Origin: an uncultured Neomegalonema sp.
GTDB lineage: Bacteria; Pseudomonadota; Alphaproteobacteria; Rhodobacterales; Rhodobacteraceae
Direction of reading: 5' to 3'
Length of the DNA: 49,536 nt
Assembly: GCA_938008165.1 (NCBI GenBank)
Contig: CALLLP010000026.1
Coordinates: 1-49,536 of the forward strand
The notes below the pieces were generated by a model. The model was not told where the DNA came from. It was given only the letters and a program-made list of their open reading frames with translations, and did no database searches. The position numbers and the translations under genes were made by a program. Positions 26,239-34,764 of the stretch are shown here, piece by piece (position 1 is the stretch's first letter; every line of letters begins with the position of its first letter).

Positions 26239-28220
26239 GCTGTGTCCTCCAGATAGCGCAGGCCGATCTCTGCCCCCGGCTCGGCGTAATAGACCGAGGG
26301 GCATTCGAAGGGCGCGGTCGTATCTGCACCGGGATCGACGGTCATGGTCACGGCACGCATCGCCGTCGCCGGGCCTTCCATCAGCAAGATCGCAAGCCGG
26401 TCATTGGGCGAGGCGCCCGTCGCAGGCACGATATCCTCGCCCGGTGCGCGTCCGTCGGGCAGGGCCAGCGCCGCATCGTAGAGCAGATCCCGCGCCTCGG
26501 CATCCAGCCGCGCGGCCAGCGCCCGCTCGCCCTGTTCCAGCCAGTGAATCGATGCGGCCGTGCGGCTGCGCGCCGTGGCGTTCTCGATGATCTCTTTCAG
26601 GCGCATCGAGAGAGAGCCGACCCGATCCTTCACATCGACAATCGCGGCATTATAGCGCCGGATGGCCCATTCACGGGCAAAAAAGGCAAAGAGGACGAAT
26701 ATCAGGGAGAATAGCGTTAAATTAAGCAGGTAAGGCCATTTGAACCCATAGGTCGCCGCCTCCAGCAATTGCGCCCCAAGCCCCTTTTCACTCTGATGCA
26801 GGACTTGCAGGAAGCGCGGGATATAAAAGGCGCTCAGGACGGTGACGACGACGAACCAATAGGCGAAGGCGACCGGCACACGGGCGGCGGCCTCCTGCGC
26901 GATGACGAGGGCTTCGTCCAGCTTGCGCTTTTCGGTCAGGGACTGGGCGACGCTGCGCATCCATTCGGTGCCAAGGGGCGTGGCCTCCAGCGGATCGATC
27001 GCGCTGGCCCGTCCCACCAGATTGACCCGCGACGCTTCGGCCCCTTCGGCGAGGGCGCGGCGTTTGTCGACCAATCCCTCGCGCAGACGCCGCATCTGCG
27101 TATGGCTCTTGCATCCGGCGGTTCGGATTTCGGCGCAGAGGGCGGCAATCTGTTCATCGACCGTGCTGAACATGCGGCCCGCCTCGCTTTCGGGCGTATC
27201 CATATCGGGCAGATAATCGGACAGGCGGGCATAGAGATCGTCGAGCGCCCGGCGCGTGCTTTTCTTCGTCCGGGCGGACAGGTTGCGGCCATCGGGGTTG
27301 GCAGAAGCCGATTTGAGCGGATCGGTCCAGCTCAGCTCAAGCTCGGTAATCGTCGAGGTTTCGCGATAGGTGTCGCAGGCCCGCACCATCCGCTCGACGG
27401 TTCTGGTCAGATCGCCATCCTCGTCATCGGGCGCATCCTGCAATCCGGCGATGATGCGTTGTCGGCACCGCGCGCCATAACGGGCGGGGCGCGTCTCGCG
27501 GTCGACCGGAGCTTTCAGCGCGAAAACAGGCTTGGGATTTTCCAGCAGGCGCAGGCCCTCTCCGAAGCGCTTGTTCCCCTCCGCATCGAAATGTCCGCTA
27601 TCGCGCATCAGGTCGATGGCGACCCGTATTCCGGCGATGATGCGCGCCCCCCGCCGGGGCGAGTCGGACGGCACATCAGCCACGAAAATCGCCTTGTCGA
27701 ACAGCTTTGGGCCGGTCTCCTTCGTGTCGCTGGACGCGGCGACGGCTGCGGCCACCTCCTGCGCGTTCTGCGTGCCGGACAGGAACAATGCCACGAGAAA
27801 GACGCGCAGGGCGCTGCCATGGCGGTTATCGCCATAGGCGCGAAAATCGACCGAAGCCGCCGCAACCTCGCGCATCTGCTCCGGCGTAATGACCGGATTG
27901 GCGGCAATATCGGAGGGCCGGTTATAGACGAAGGCGAAGACCAGCTCCGTCACGGAGGCCGCTCCGTCCGCGTCTTCGGAATGCACGGCCAACTCGTCCA
28001 CGATCTCGTTATACAGGCTGCCCCCCGTCTCGCCGATGGGGCGCGGCCAGCCCCGCCACAGGGCTTCGGCCCCCGATGACAGGCGGGAATTGCGCTCATC
28101 GGCGCGCCAAATGGCCACCTGTTGATCCTTGCGGAACAGGTCGGGCGCATGCTGCCGGGCAAATGTATCGCTGTCGAACTCCGCCACGAGGTCGATCAGC
28201 ACGACCCGCGTTGTCGTCAT
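26235..28220 (-). CDS. Two-TM protein of the tubulin-like locus, function unknown
   Basis: A 661-residue protein not recognised as a known family. Residues 1-447 are soluble and begin TRVVLIDLVAEFDSDTFARQ, with a helical, charged region at about 320-447. Two membrane helices follow (about 448-466, FAYWFVVVTVLSAFYIP, and about 496-515, YLLNLTLFSLIFVLFAFF). The ~145-residue C-terminal part has a helical segment (about 525-585). With a short loop between the helices, both long ends should face the same side, most likely the cytoplasm. The gene overlaps both neighbours by four bases (ATGA at its start with the tubulin-like stop, and at its end with the large membrane protein), indicating coupled production. 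A role as membrane adaptor for the tubulin-like protein is inferred. Confidence 0.8.
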   Translation of the reverse strand: MTTTRVVLIDLVAEFDSDTFARQHAPDLFRKDQQVAIWRADERNSRLSSGAEALWRGWPRPIGETGGSLYNEIVDELAVHSEDADGAASVTELVFAFVYNRPSDIAANPVITPEQMREVAAASVDFRAYGDNRHGSALRVFLVALFLSGTQNAQEVAAAVAASSDTKETGPKLFDKAIFVADVPSDSPRRGARIIAGIRVAIDLMRDSGHFDAEGNKRFGEGLRLLENPKPVFALKAPVDRETRPARYGARCRQRIIAGLQDAPDDEDGDLTRTVERMVRACDTYRETSTITELELSWTDPLKSASANPDGRNLSARTKKSTRRALDDLYARLSDYLPDMDTPESEAGRMFSTVDEQIAALCAEIRTAGCKSHTQMRRLREGLVDKRRALAEGAEASRVNLVGRASAIDPLEATPLGTEWMRSVAQSLTEKRKLDEALVIAQEAAARVPVAFAYWFVVVTVLSAFYIPRFLQVLHQSEKGLGAQLLEAATYGFKWPYLLNLTLFSLIFVLFAFFAREWAIRRYNAAIVDVKDRVGSLSMRLKEIIENATARSRTAASIHWLEQGERALAARLDAEARDLLYDAALALPDGRAPGEDIVPATGASPNDRLAILLMEGPATAMRAVTMTVDPGADTTAPFECPSVYYAEPGAEIGLRYLEDTA

Positions 28221-31200
28221 CCCAGAGCACTTTCACGGAAGTCAGAGACGCCCAGAGCCGCCAGCGTCTCGATATCGGCCATCGTTTCGGGGCGCATATG
28301 GGCGCGCATCGCGTCAAAGGCCGCGCGCAGGGCATCGCCGATGATTTCCTCGGTCAGATGCGAGCGCCCCGCCAGCGCCATCGCACCCTCATGCTGATCC
28401 ACGAGGTCGCGCACCAGTGTCGCCCATGCCCGGACCAGCCCCCGCATACGAGGGTCGCGATCCTCCGCATCCCGGCGCTCGCGGCTGACTTCCAGCATCC
28501 GCGAGACGAAATCGGGGTCGATGAGATTTGCGGTGAGCACCACCTCGCGCACGGTCTGCGCCACCTCCCCCGACGCATCGCGCCGCTCAGGGCTGAGTTC
28601 GGCCCAGCAGGTTTCGGCAGGCTGGAGCAATTCGCTGCGCTTCTCAAAGGCCAAAAGCACCGGATAATAGGCATCGTCCTGCACGACCGTCTTGCGGATA
28701 CCGCCCGTGCGCAGCTTGCCCACGGTGTTGAATTCGGTGACCCGCGCGCCGTATTCGGTGGTCGAGGACAGGATGCCCGATGCGAGCGAGAACAAAAACG
28801 CGCGATAGATGCGGTCGCTCTGTTGCTCGCCCTTGGATTTGTGAATTTCGGGCAAGGCCCCGTGGCGGTGCCAGTCGCGGTGGATATGGGGCGTGAATTC
28901 GGTCGGGGGGCGCCCCTCGCGGTCGGCATCGAGCAGGGTTTCCACGATTTTCTCATACGCCTCGGCATAGCGGCCCACGGGCTGCCCCACCTCGACGCTG
29001 GCACCGGGATGCAGCTTGCTCAGATGGCGCAATTCGAGATTCACGCGCGAGCTCATGCATAACAGCTCCGCCTTCGAGAATTCCGCCAGCACGACCGGGG
29101 CCTCGCCCTGATTGACCGTGAACAGGTCTTCAAAAAGCTTCGGATCGCCGATCGCCTCGCGGATATCGGGGTGGACGGCCCAATAGGTGATCCGCTGGCC
29201 GTTATTGCGGTCATCCTGTAGCTTGACCAGCGGTTCGGATTGCCGCCCGACGATCTGCACCACTTCGCGCAGGCGCGACGGCATATCCCGGCCCATCAGC
29301 GCCGCCTCCCGGCGCAGGGCTTCGACAATATCCAGCGCATAGACGGAGGACAGCTCCTCCGTCACCACGCGCCGGGCAAAGCCATCGACCACCGTTTCGC
29401 GAAAGCGGTCGCGCATCCCGTCGAAGGTATCGGGGGGCTGGCCCCGGCGATCCTCGCGGTAGCGGGCATAGATCATATCCGCAATCTCGGCATTTACGCG
29501 CCGGTCCTGCCGCGAGCCGGAGGATTTGTCGCGCATCTCCTCGCGCATCGCCCGCTTGCACGCGGCATTGGCATAGATGAACAGCGATCCGTCCTGAGCC
29601 GAATTGCCGTCATGGCGGTGAATTTCGCGCTCTGCGGTCTGGTTGAGGCTCTCGACGATCCCCTCGACCTCGACGACCAGCCCGCCCAGCACTTTCTCGA
29701 ACTGTTCCAGCTCACGCTCCAGATCGTTGTAGAAACGCATCGAAATCGCCTCCTCGGTATAGGCGCGCAGGAACCGGCGGGAGGTGTTGTGATAGGTCGC
29801 GTAATGCGCCGCGAACGCCTTGCTCCGATCGCCGAACAGGGCGGAGACCGTGCCCTGCATGGCGGCATCCGTCGCCTGCTCGATGATCATCGACGTGCCC
29901 CGCTCGGCGGGGTCGCGGCCCCGGTCGGGGTCGAACTGGTTCGCCTGCCGGAACAGGCGCGCGCGCAGATCATCGGGGTCGAGCGCCGCGCGCCGCTCCT
30001 CGATCAAGCGATGCAACGCATAGATGAAATAGCGGATCTGGACCAGATGCGGCCCGTCCTTGATGATGTATTTCTGGATATGGTAATCCTGCCATGCCGC
30101 CTCGGCCCGGTTATCGGCATTGGTCAGAATATTCGTGAAAACATCCGTCGGACGGCTGCGGACGAGGCTTTCGATATCCTGTAGGTCATTATCGAGATTG
30201 CGCTCCAGATCGCGCACCGTCGTTGACAGCGTGCCCTTGTTGCGCAGTTGGCTTTCGTCGATATTCCGGCGGTCGCGCGCCTCCGACAGACGATCCGTGG
30301 CCCAGAACCCCTCGATCACCTGCGCGAGAATCGCATCGAGATAGGTGCGGTATGCGGCGCGCACCTCCCGGCGGCCATCCACCTCGACGCGGGGATGCAG
30401 ATTGTCGTGAATCTCGGCGAAGAACGCGTTTTTCTCGACGGTTGCGAGGTTGTCGAGATCCTCGATATAGGCCGGGCCTTGCTGGGGCGGTTTTTCCAGC
30501 ACATTGCCCTGTTCGCGCTGTTCGCGATAGCGGCGCACGCGGTCCTGAAACTGCCGGTCAAGGCGCACCCAATCGCCCGTCAGGGCCTCGGCGGCGAAAT
30601 CGAGGGTCAGGTAATCGGCGACGGCCTCCTTCGGAAAGACGACCGCGCCCACACCGATGGCGGAGAATTTGTTATCGGCCCCTTGCGCGGCGGCGGCGAA
30701 TTTGGCCCGCGCGTCATTCGTCTCGATCGACCGGACCCGCCCCCCGATGGGCGAGAAGATCTGTTGATAAACGGCCCGCTTGGCCATGGATTTATAGCTG
30801 TCGACGCTCTGCCCCAGAGACCCGCCCCCGCTGGTCTCGAAATCCATCAGCGTCACCGAATAGAACGGGAAATCCCCCTGTCCGACAAGATGGCCGGGGG
30901 CGTATTCGTATTGCAGGTTGGCCGCATCCGTCTCGCCCGAAGCCAGCGAATTCACGGCATTCAGCTCCCGCAGAGAGGCATAGCCATTCGACAGGACATT
31001 GGGGATCTGCGTCACCGGCAGGCTCGCGCCATAGACATAGACATCGGGCATCAGGAACAGGCCGCGCACATCCGCCTGAACCCCCCGGCTGCGCGCCTCG
31101 CGCTGAATCAACAGGGCCAGTTGAATGAACGAGCCGGAGCCGGTCGCCCCGGCCAGCGACCCGACCATCATCACATTCACGACGCCATCGTAGGAATCGG

Positions 31201-31630
31201 CGTTGTCATAGCGGCCCAGCGAAGCCAGCGCGTTGCCGATGCGCTGGGGGATGGTGCCGGAGGTCAACTGGGTAAACAGGCCCAGATGCGTGAACATCCG
31301 GATCTGGGCCGCCCCGTCGAACAGGGTCATCTTCTTGATCCCCTCTGGCAGTGCATCGGGCGGGTCGAAGAACCACGGGGCGATCAGCTCACGGTACTTG
31401 CGCGTCATCTCGCCGACGGTCTCGGGAGAGCTGAACCGGATGCGGTTGACGCGCTCGATGGCATTGAGGCGGCGCATATCGTTATCGTCGGTATCGAAGC
31501 CCATGACGACGATCTTGCCCGTCCGGCCGATCTCGGTGCCGAGCGCCTGCGTATAGACGCGCTCAACGATCTCGCACCCCGTTCCGCCAACGCCGACAAG
31601 TAATGTTGGCCTGAAGTGGGACGATGCCAT
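28217..31630 (-). CDS. Tubulin/FtsZ-superfamily protein with long C-terminal extension
   Basis: A 1137-residue protein whose first ~330 residues look like a tubulin/FtsZ GTPase domain. LLVGVGGTGCEIV (about residues 10-22) matches the first glycine loop, MGFDTDDNDMRRL (about 43-55) the T3 loop, and MMVGSLAGATGSGSF (about 154-168) the tubulin signature T4 loop. NGYASLRELN could be the T6 Asn. I cannot find a canonical NxDxxD/E T7 catalytic loop, so GTP hydrolysis or polymerisation may differ from FtsZ. The remaining ~800 residues are mostly charged, helical sequence, far longer than any FtsZ tail. No signal peptide or membrane helix: cytoplasmic. It resembles the uncharacterised bacterial tubulin-like domain family known from genome surveys. 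GGGGAG precedes the GTG-ATG start pair at 31633/31630; I chose the ATG. First gene of the minus arm. Confidence 0.85.
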   Translation of the reverse strand: MASSHFRPTLLVGVGGTGCEIVERVYTQALGTEIGRTGKIVVMGFDTDDNDMRRLNAIERVNRIRFSSPETVGEMTRKYRELIAPWFFDPPDALPEGIKKMTLFDGAAQIRMFTHLGLFTQLTSGTIPQRIGNALASLGRYDNADSYDGVVNVMMVGSLAGATGSGSFIQLALLIQREARSRGVQADVRGLFLMPDVYVYGASLPVTQIPNVLSNGYASLRELNAVNSLASGETDAANLQYEYAPGHLVGQGDFPFYSVTLMDFETSGGGSLGQSVDSYKSMAKRAVYQQIFSPIGGRVRSIETNDARAKFAAAAQGADNKFSAIGVGAVVFPKEAVADYLTLDFAAEALTGDWVRLDRQFQDRVRRYREQREQGNVLEKPPQQGPAYIEDLDNLATVEKNAFFAEIHDNLHPRVEVDGRREVRAAYRTYLDAILAQVIEGFWATDRLSEARDRRNIDESQLRNKGTLSTTVRDLERNLDNDLQDIESLVRSRPTDVFTNILTNADNRAEAAWQDYHIQKYIIKDGPHLVQIRYFIYALHRLIEERRAALDPDDLRARLFRQANQFDPDRGRDPAERGTSMIIEQATDAAMQGTVSALFGDRSKAFAAHYATYHNTSRRFLRAYTEEAISMRFYNDLERELEQFEKVLGGLVVEVEGIVESLNQTAEREIHRHDGNSAQDGSLFIYANAACKRAMREEMRDKSSGSRQDRRVNAEIADMIYARYREDRRGQPPDTFDGMRDRFRETVVDGFARRVVTEELSSVYALDIVEALRREAALMGRDMPSRLREVVQIVGRQSEPLVKLQDDRNNGQRITYWAVHPDIREAIGDPKLFEDLFTVNQGEAPVVLAEFSKAELLCMSSRVNLELRHLSKLHPGASVEVGQPVGRYAEAYEKIVETLLDADREGRPPTEFTPHIHRDWHRHGALPEIHKSKGEQQSDRIYRAFLFSLASGILSSTTEYGARVTEFNTVGKLRTGGIRKTVVQDDAYYPVLLAFEKRSELLQPAETCWAELSPERRDASGEVAQTVREVVLTANLIDPDFVSRMLEVSRERRDAEDRDPRMRGLVRAWATLVRDLVDQHEGAMALAGRSHLTEEIIGDALRAAFDAMRAHMRPETMADIETLAALGVSDFRESALG

Positions 31631-31697
31631 CACTCACTCTCCCCATTTGAAACAGTTTAGGGAATCCTCGTTACCAAGACCGAATTCCTTAAGAAAA

Positions 31698-31725
31698 TCT
31701 ATACGGCGGTTTGCTTTCGGTGCAA
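31698..31725 (-). promoter_or_regulatory. Candidate promoter for the tubulin-like operon
   Basis: On the minus strand TTGCAC (31725-31720) and TATAGA (31703-31698) are separated by 16 bases, a good sigma-70-like match. It lies about 65 bases upstream of the start codon within an AT-rich 186-base divergent region. Confidence 0.5.
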
Positions 31726-31739
31726 GCATTGGATACATT
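31711..31739 (+). promoter_or_regulatory. Candidate promoter for the TAXI/coiled-coil/VWA operon
   Basis: TTGCTT (31711-31716) and TACATT (31734-31739), spaced by 17 bases, form a moderate promoter match reading toward the + arm. Its -35 lies between the -35 and -10 of the minus-strand candidate, so the two would overlap and could be mutually exclusive or co-controlled. Confidence 0.35.
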
Positions 31740-31816
31740 TTTCCAAAGAATCGCGTAATACGGGTAGTCAATCCGTCAACGGGATCAGATCAATTTTATC
31801 AATGGGGGGATCGAAA

Positions 31817-33088
31817 ATGCCTGAGGCAACAAACGCAAAACTCTGGAAAAAAACGGGTTTCAAAGCGGCACTCACCGCCCTCGTCATGGCACTGGGAATC
31901 GCTGTATCCGCCGGACAAAGCGCCCATGCGCAGGAAATCCGCATGAGCAAGGCCGAACATACGCGCCTGAACGGCAACCGAATCGGCATCGTGACGGGCG
32001 GGAATACAGGCACCTATATCAAGCTGGGCGACGACCTGCGCCGCCTGCTCGACGATCATACGGACCTGTCGATGCGCGTGGTCAATATGGCCGGGCGCGG
32101 CTCGATCGGAAACCTGCGCGATCTGCTGTATCTGGACGGGGTGGACGTGGCCATCGTGCAATCGGACGTCCTCGCCCATCTGCGCAATACACAGCCCGAT
32201 GACTACGACTATCTCTATGATCGCATCCGGTATCTGACGCGGGTGTATAACGAGGAAATCCACATCCTCGCGCGGGATGGCATCACGGATGTCGCCGATC
32301 TGGACGGCAAGACGGTCGCCGTCGGGGGATTGGGCGGGGGCACCTCGATCACCGCCGATATCCTGTTCCGCCGCGTGTTTCGCATCGCCCCCGATCTCGC
32401 CTATATGTCCCAGCGCGAGGCCATGGCGCGGCTGAAGGCGGGCACCATCGATGCGATGATGTATGTGGTCGGCAAGCCCTCCGGCCTGTTTCGGGAACTG
32501 TCGGGACAGGATATCTATGACCATGGGCTGAACTTCGTCGGCGTCAGCGCCGAAGCCGCCGCCCGTGCGCGCAGCCTGAAGGACGCGACCTATGCCGAGG
32601 CGCTGTTGAACGCCAAGGATTACGAGGGGCTGATTGCCGAGGGAGACGACGTGTTGGTCCTCGCGGTTCCGGCCATCATGGCGGTCTATGACTGGAACCC
32701 CAAGGGCGGCCCCCGCGCCCGGCAGCAATACGCGAATCTCGAAAACTTCGTGAACCGGATGTTTGCGGCGGTCCCCAAGCTGGACGGCAAAGGCTATCAT
32801 TCGAAATGGTGCCAGATGGATATCAGGGGCGCATTGCCCGGCTGGCAACGCTTCGCGCCCGCCAGCGCATGGATCGCACAAAACCCCGGTGCCCAGAACC
32901 GAGTATGCCCCGCTATGCTGGTCGAACGAGACAACACACGCATTGTTAAAGCCAATGAACCCGAAGTGAGCTGTACCTTTTCGCGGTGGATGGAACGGCA
33001 AGCCCCTGCAATCGTCGGCACCTATGATCTCGACGGTCAACAGCGCGAATGGGCAAGAGCCTTTGCGGGCGGATTGACTTCATGCTGA
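31817..33088 (+). CDS. Orphan TAXI-family solute-binding protein of the tubulin-like locus
   Basis: A 423-residue exported protein. A long signal peptide ends near AHA-QE (about residue 38). The body matches TAXI-type TRAP solute-binding proteins: GIVTGGNTGTYIKLGDDLRR, GSIGNLRDLLYLDGVDVAIVQSD, LDGKTVAVGGLGGGTS and AGTIDAMMYVVGKPS. A ~100-residue C-terminal part with three cysteines (WCQMD, NRVCPAML and SCTFSRW) looks like an added disulphide-rich segment. No TRAP permease is encoded nearby, so it may act as a ligand sensor for the envelope complex rather than in transport. Start at 31817 chosen because a GGGGGGA ribosome-binding site ends 6 bases before it; an ATG at 31802 overlaps that site. 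The next gene starts 7 bases inside its end. Confidence 0.85.
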   Translation: MPEATNAKLWKKTGFKAALTALVMALGIAVSAGQSAHAQEIRMSKAEHTRLNGNRIGIVTGGNTGTYIKLGDDLRRLLDDHTDLSMRVVNMAGRGSIGNLRDLLYLDGVDVAIVQSDVLAHLRNTQPDDYDYLYDRIRYLTRVYNEEIHILARDGITDVADLDGKTVAVGGLGGGTSITADILFRRVFRIAPDLAYMSQREAMARLKAGTIDAMMYVVGKPSGLFRELSGQDIYDHGLNFVGVSAEAAARARSLKDATYAEALLNAKDYEGLIAEGDDVLVLAVPAIMAVYDWNPKGGPRARQQYANLENFVNRMFAAVPKLDGKGYHSKWCQMDIRGALPGWQRFAPASAWIAQNPGAQNRVCPAMLVERDNTRIVKANEPEVSCTFSRWMERQAPAIVGTYDLDGQQREWARAFAGGLTSC

Positions 33089-34764
33089 CAGGATTGCCTT
33101 TGCGGGCAATTGGTCTTGCCGTTCTCCTGCTTCCGACACTCATCACCACCCTCCCCGGCCACGCGCAGGATTCCGGCGCGCCGGAGGGGGCGGCGCTGCG
33201 CCTGTTCGTGATCGAACAGCAGAGCTATGCGGGCCGCATGGCAGAGCTTGCCGCGGCATTGCAGGCCCTCGTCCCAGCCTCTGGCGAACAATTGCGGGGC
33301 AAGCATATCGCCATCAATGCAAATGGCGAGGCGAGGCCCAATGAGCTGTTCGGGGCCGTCGATGACTGGATATCCAGCGTCGCGCAGGAAAGGCGCATTT
33401 CGCGCCATACTCCAAAACCCTCGGTGGCAAACCTGCGCCGCCGAATCAGCGCGCAGCTCAACACCCTCAACAATGCCGCCGTTTACGCCACGAACGATGC
33501 CGACCGCACGGCGGAAGTGCATCTGTTCCTGTCGGACGTGACCTTTACGATCACCGATGATGACCGCCGCTACAGCCTGCACAATATCGGCGATACCGGC
33601 TTCAGCGATGGATGTTTCAACAGGCTGAGCCAGAATAATGGCCGGATCAAGATGACGAATTTGATCGTGCGGGTCTTCGTCTATCCCCCCGATGGCCGCA
33701 AGCTGGGCGACGAGACGATGCGCAGCATCGCCCGCAGCCTCGACATCGACCCCAGCGGATCGAACACCGCCCAGCTTTTGCTGGGACAGGGAAATATGTC
33801 ATGCCCCCAGCCGAACAAGATCACGACCTATGAGGGCCAGAGCTTCGATCAAAGCGTCCTGCAATGCGAATCCTTTAATTTGCGCGCAATAAGCAGCCCC
33901 GCGCTGATCGATTGCCCCCCCGACCCAGAACCCACTCCCGAACAAAGACTGGCGGCCCAGGCCGAACGCGCTGCCGCTGCCGCTGCGGAACAGGCACGAT
34001 TGCAGGAGGCCGCAGAGCAGGCACGCCGCGCCGAGATCCAGCAGGCACAGATCGAAGAAAACCGCCGGGCACAGGCACAGGCACGCGATGAAGCGCAAGC
34101 GCAGCGGGCCAAAGAGGCGCAGCGCCTCGCCGATATCGTCAGAAATCAGCCTGAAAACCGCCCCGCCGAACCGCCGATCATCCCCGCCACCGCCCCCATC
34201 CCGCAGGACCGCCCTCAGCCTCAGCCTCGGCCCCAGACGGATGAGACCTGGCAAGAGGCCGCCCTGCCGCAGGACAGCGATATCCGCGAGACAGACCGGC
34301 CCACCCTGCCCTCGGATAGCCTCAGCCAGCATATCATCCGCCGGGGATATGTCCTGTCACAGCCGATGATGGATCAGGCCACGCGCAACCGACTGAAAAG
34401 CATGGCTATTCTGATCGAATTGGAACAGGCCGATACCGATGCGCAGATCTACGCGGCCTTTTCGCCAAATCCCATCGGCACCGTCAATGACGGCCTCAAG
34501 ATCGCCGCACCCGCCGGTCCCCTCGACCTCAAGCTGAGCCGCACGAAGCGGATCTCGGACAGGATGCGGGGGCGCTTGCGATATTATTTCGCGACCCCGT
34601 GCACGGAAGGCCGAACGGTTTCAGCCGCCATCCGGTTTCACGGGCATCCCGCCGGACAGACCACCCCGGCGATCTCGCGCCGCATCACGATCGAGCAAAC
34701 CCTCGTCTCCTGCCCCGGCTCTCAGCCGGTCCTCATCCCGTTCGGAATGGAGTTAAAGCGATGA
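33082..34764 (+). CDS. Exported coiled-coil protein of the tubulin-like locus, function unknown
   Basis: A 560-residue protein with a signal peptide (MLTGLPLRAIGLAVLLLPTL..., cleavage near residue 29). An N-terminal globular part (about 30-285) includes LFLSDVTFTITDDDRRYSL and several cysteines (DGCFNRL, NMSCPQP, LQCESF, LIDCPPD). An Ala/Gln/Glu/Arg-rich region (about 290-375) has heptad-like spacing and should form a long periplasmic coiled coil. A Pro/Gln-rich linker (about 378-410) and a C-terminal beta-rich domain with two cysteines follow. I do not recognise the family. The first strands could be a degenerate VWA-like fold lacking the DxSxS metal site, but this is weak. ATG at 33082 begins the signal peptide and overlaps the TAXI gene; its stop overlaps the next start (ATGA). 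An architectural or tether role is inferred. Confidence 0.78.
   Translation: MLTGLPLRAIGLAVLLLPTLITTLPGHAQDSGAPEGAALRLFVIEQQSYAGRMAELAAALQALVPASGEQLRGKHIAINANGEARPNELFGAVDDWISSVAQERRISRHTPKPSVANLRRRISAQLNTLNNAAVYATNDADRTAEVHLFLSDVTFTITDDDRRYSLHNIGDTGFSDGCFNRLSQNNGRIKMTNLIVRVFVYPPDGRKLGDETMRSIARSLDIDPSGSNTAQLLLGQGNMSCPQPNKITTYEGQSFDQSVLQCESFNLRAISSPALIDCPPDPEPTPEQRLAAQAERAAAAAAEQARLQEAAEQARRAEIQQAQIEENRRAQAQARDEAQAQRAKEAQRLADIVRNQPENRPAEPPIIPATAPIPQDRPQPQPRPQTDETWQEAALPQDSDIRETDRPTLPSDSLSQHIIRRGYVLSQPMMDQATRNRLKSMAILIELEQADTDAQIYAAFSPNPIGTVNDGLKIAAPAGPLDLKLSRTKRISDRMRGRLRYYFATPCTEGRTVSAAIRFHGHPAGQTTPAISRRITIEQTLVSCPGSQPVLIPFGMELKR

Noticed and set aside
28217..31630. Possibility that the tubulin-like gene is FtsZ, a phage PhuZ or a plasmid TubZ
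   Set aside because: It is about three times too long, lacks an FtsZ C-terminal tail and canonical T7, and has no division, phage structural or plasmid partition genes nearby.
31802..31946. Small + strand frame 31647-31946 as a separate gene upstream of the TAXI gene
   Set aside because: It overlaps the promoter region and TAXI signal peptide in another frame and has no ribosome-binding site or family match.
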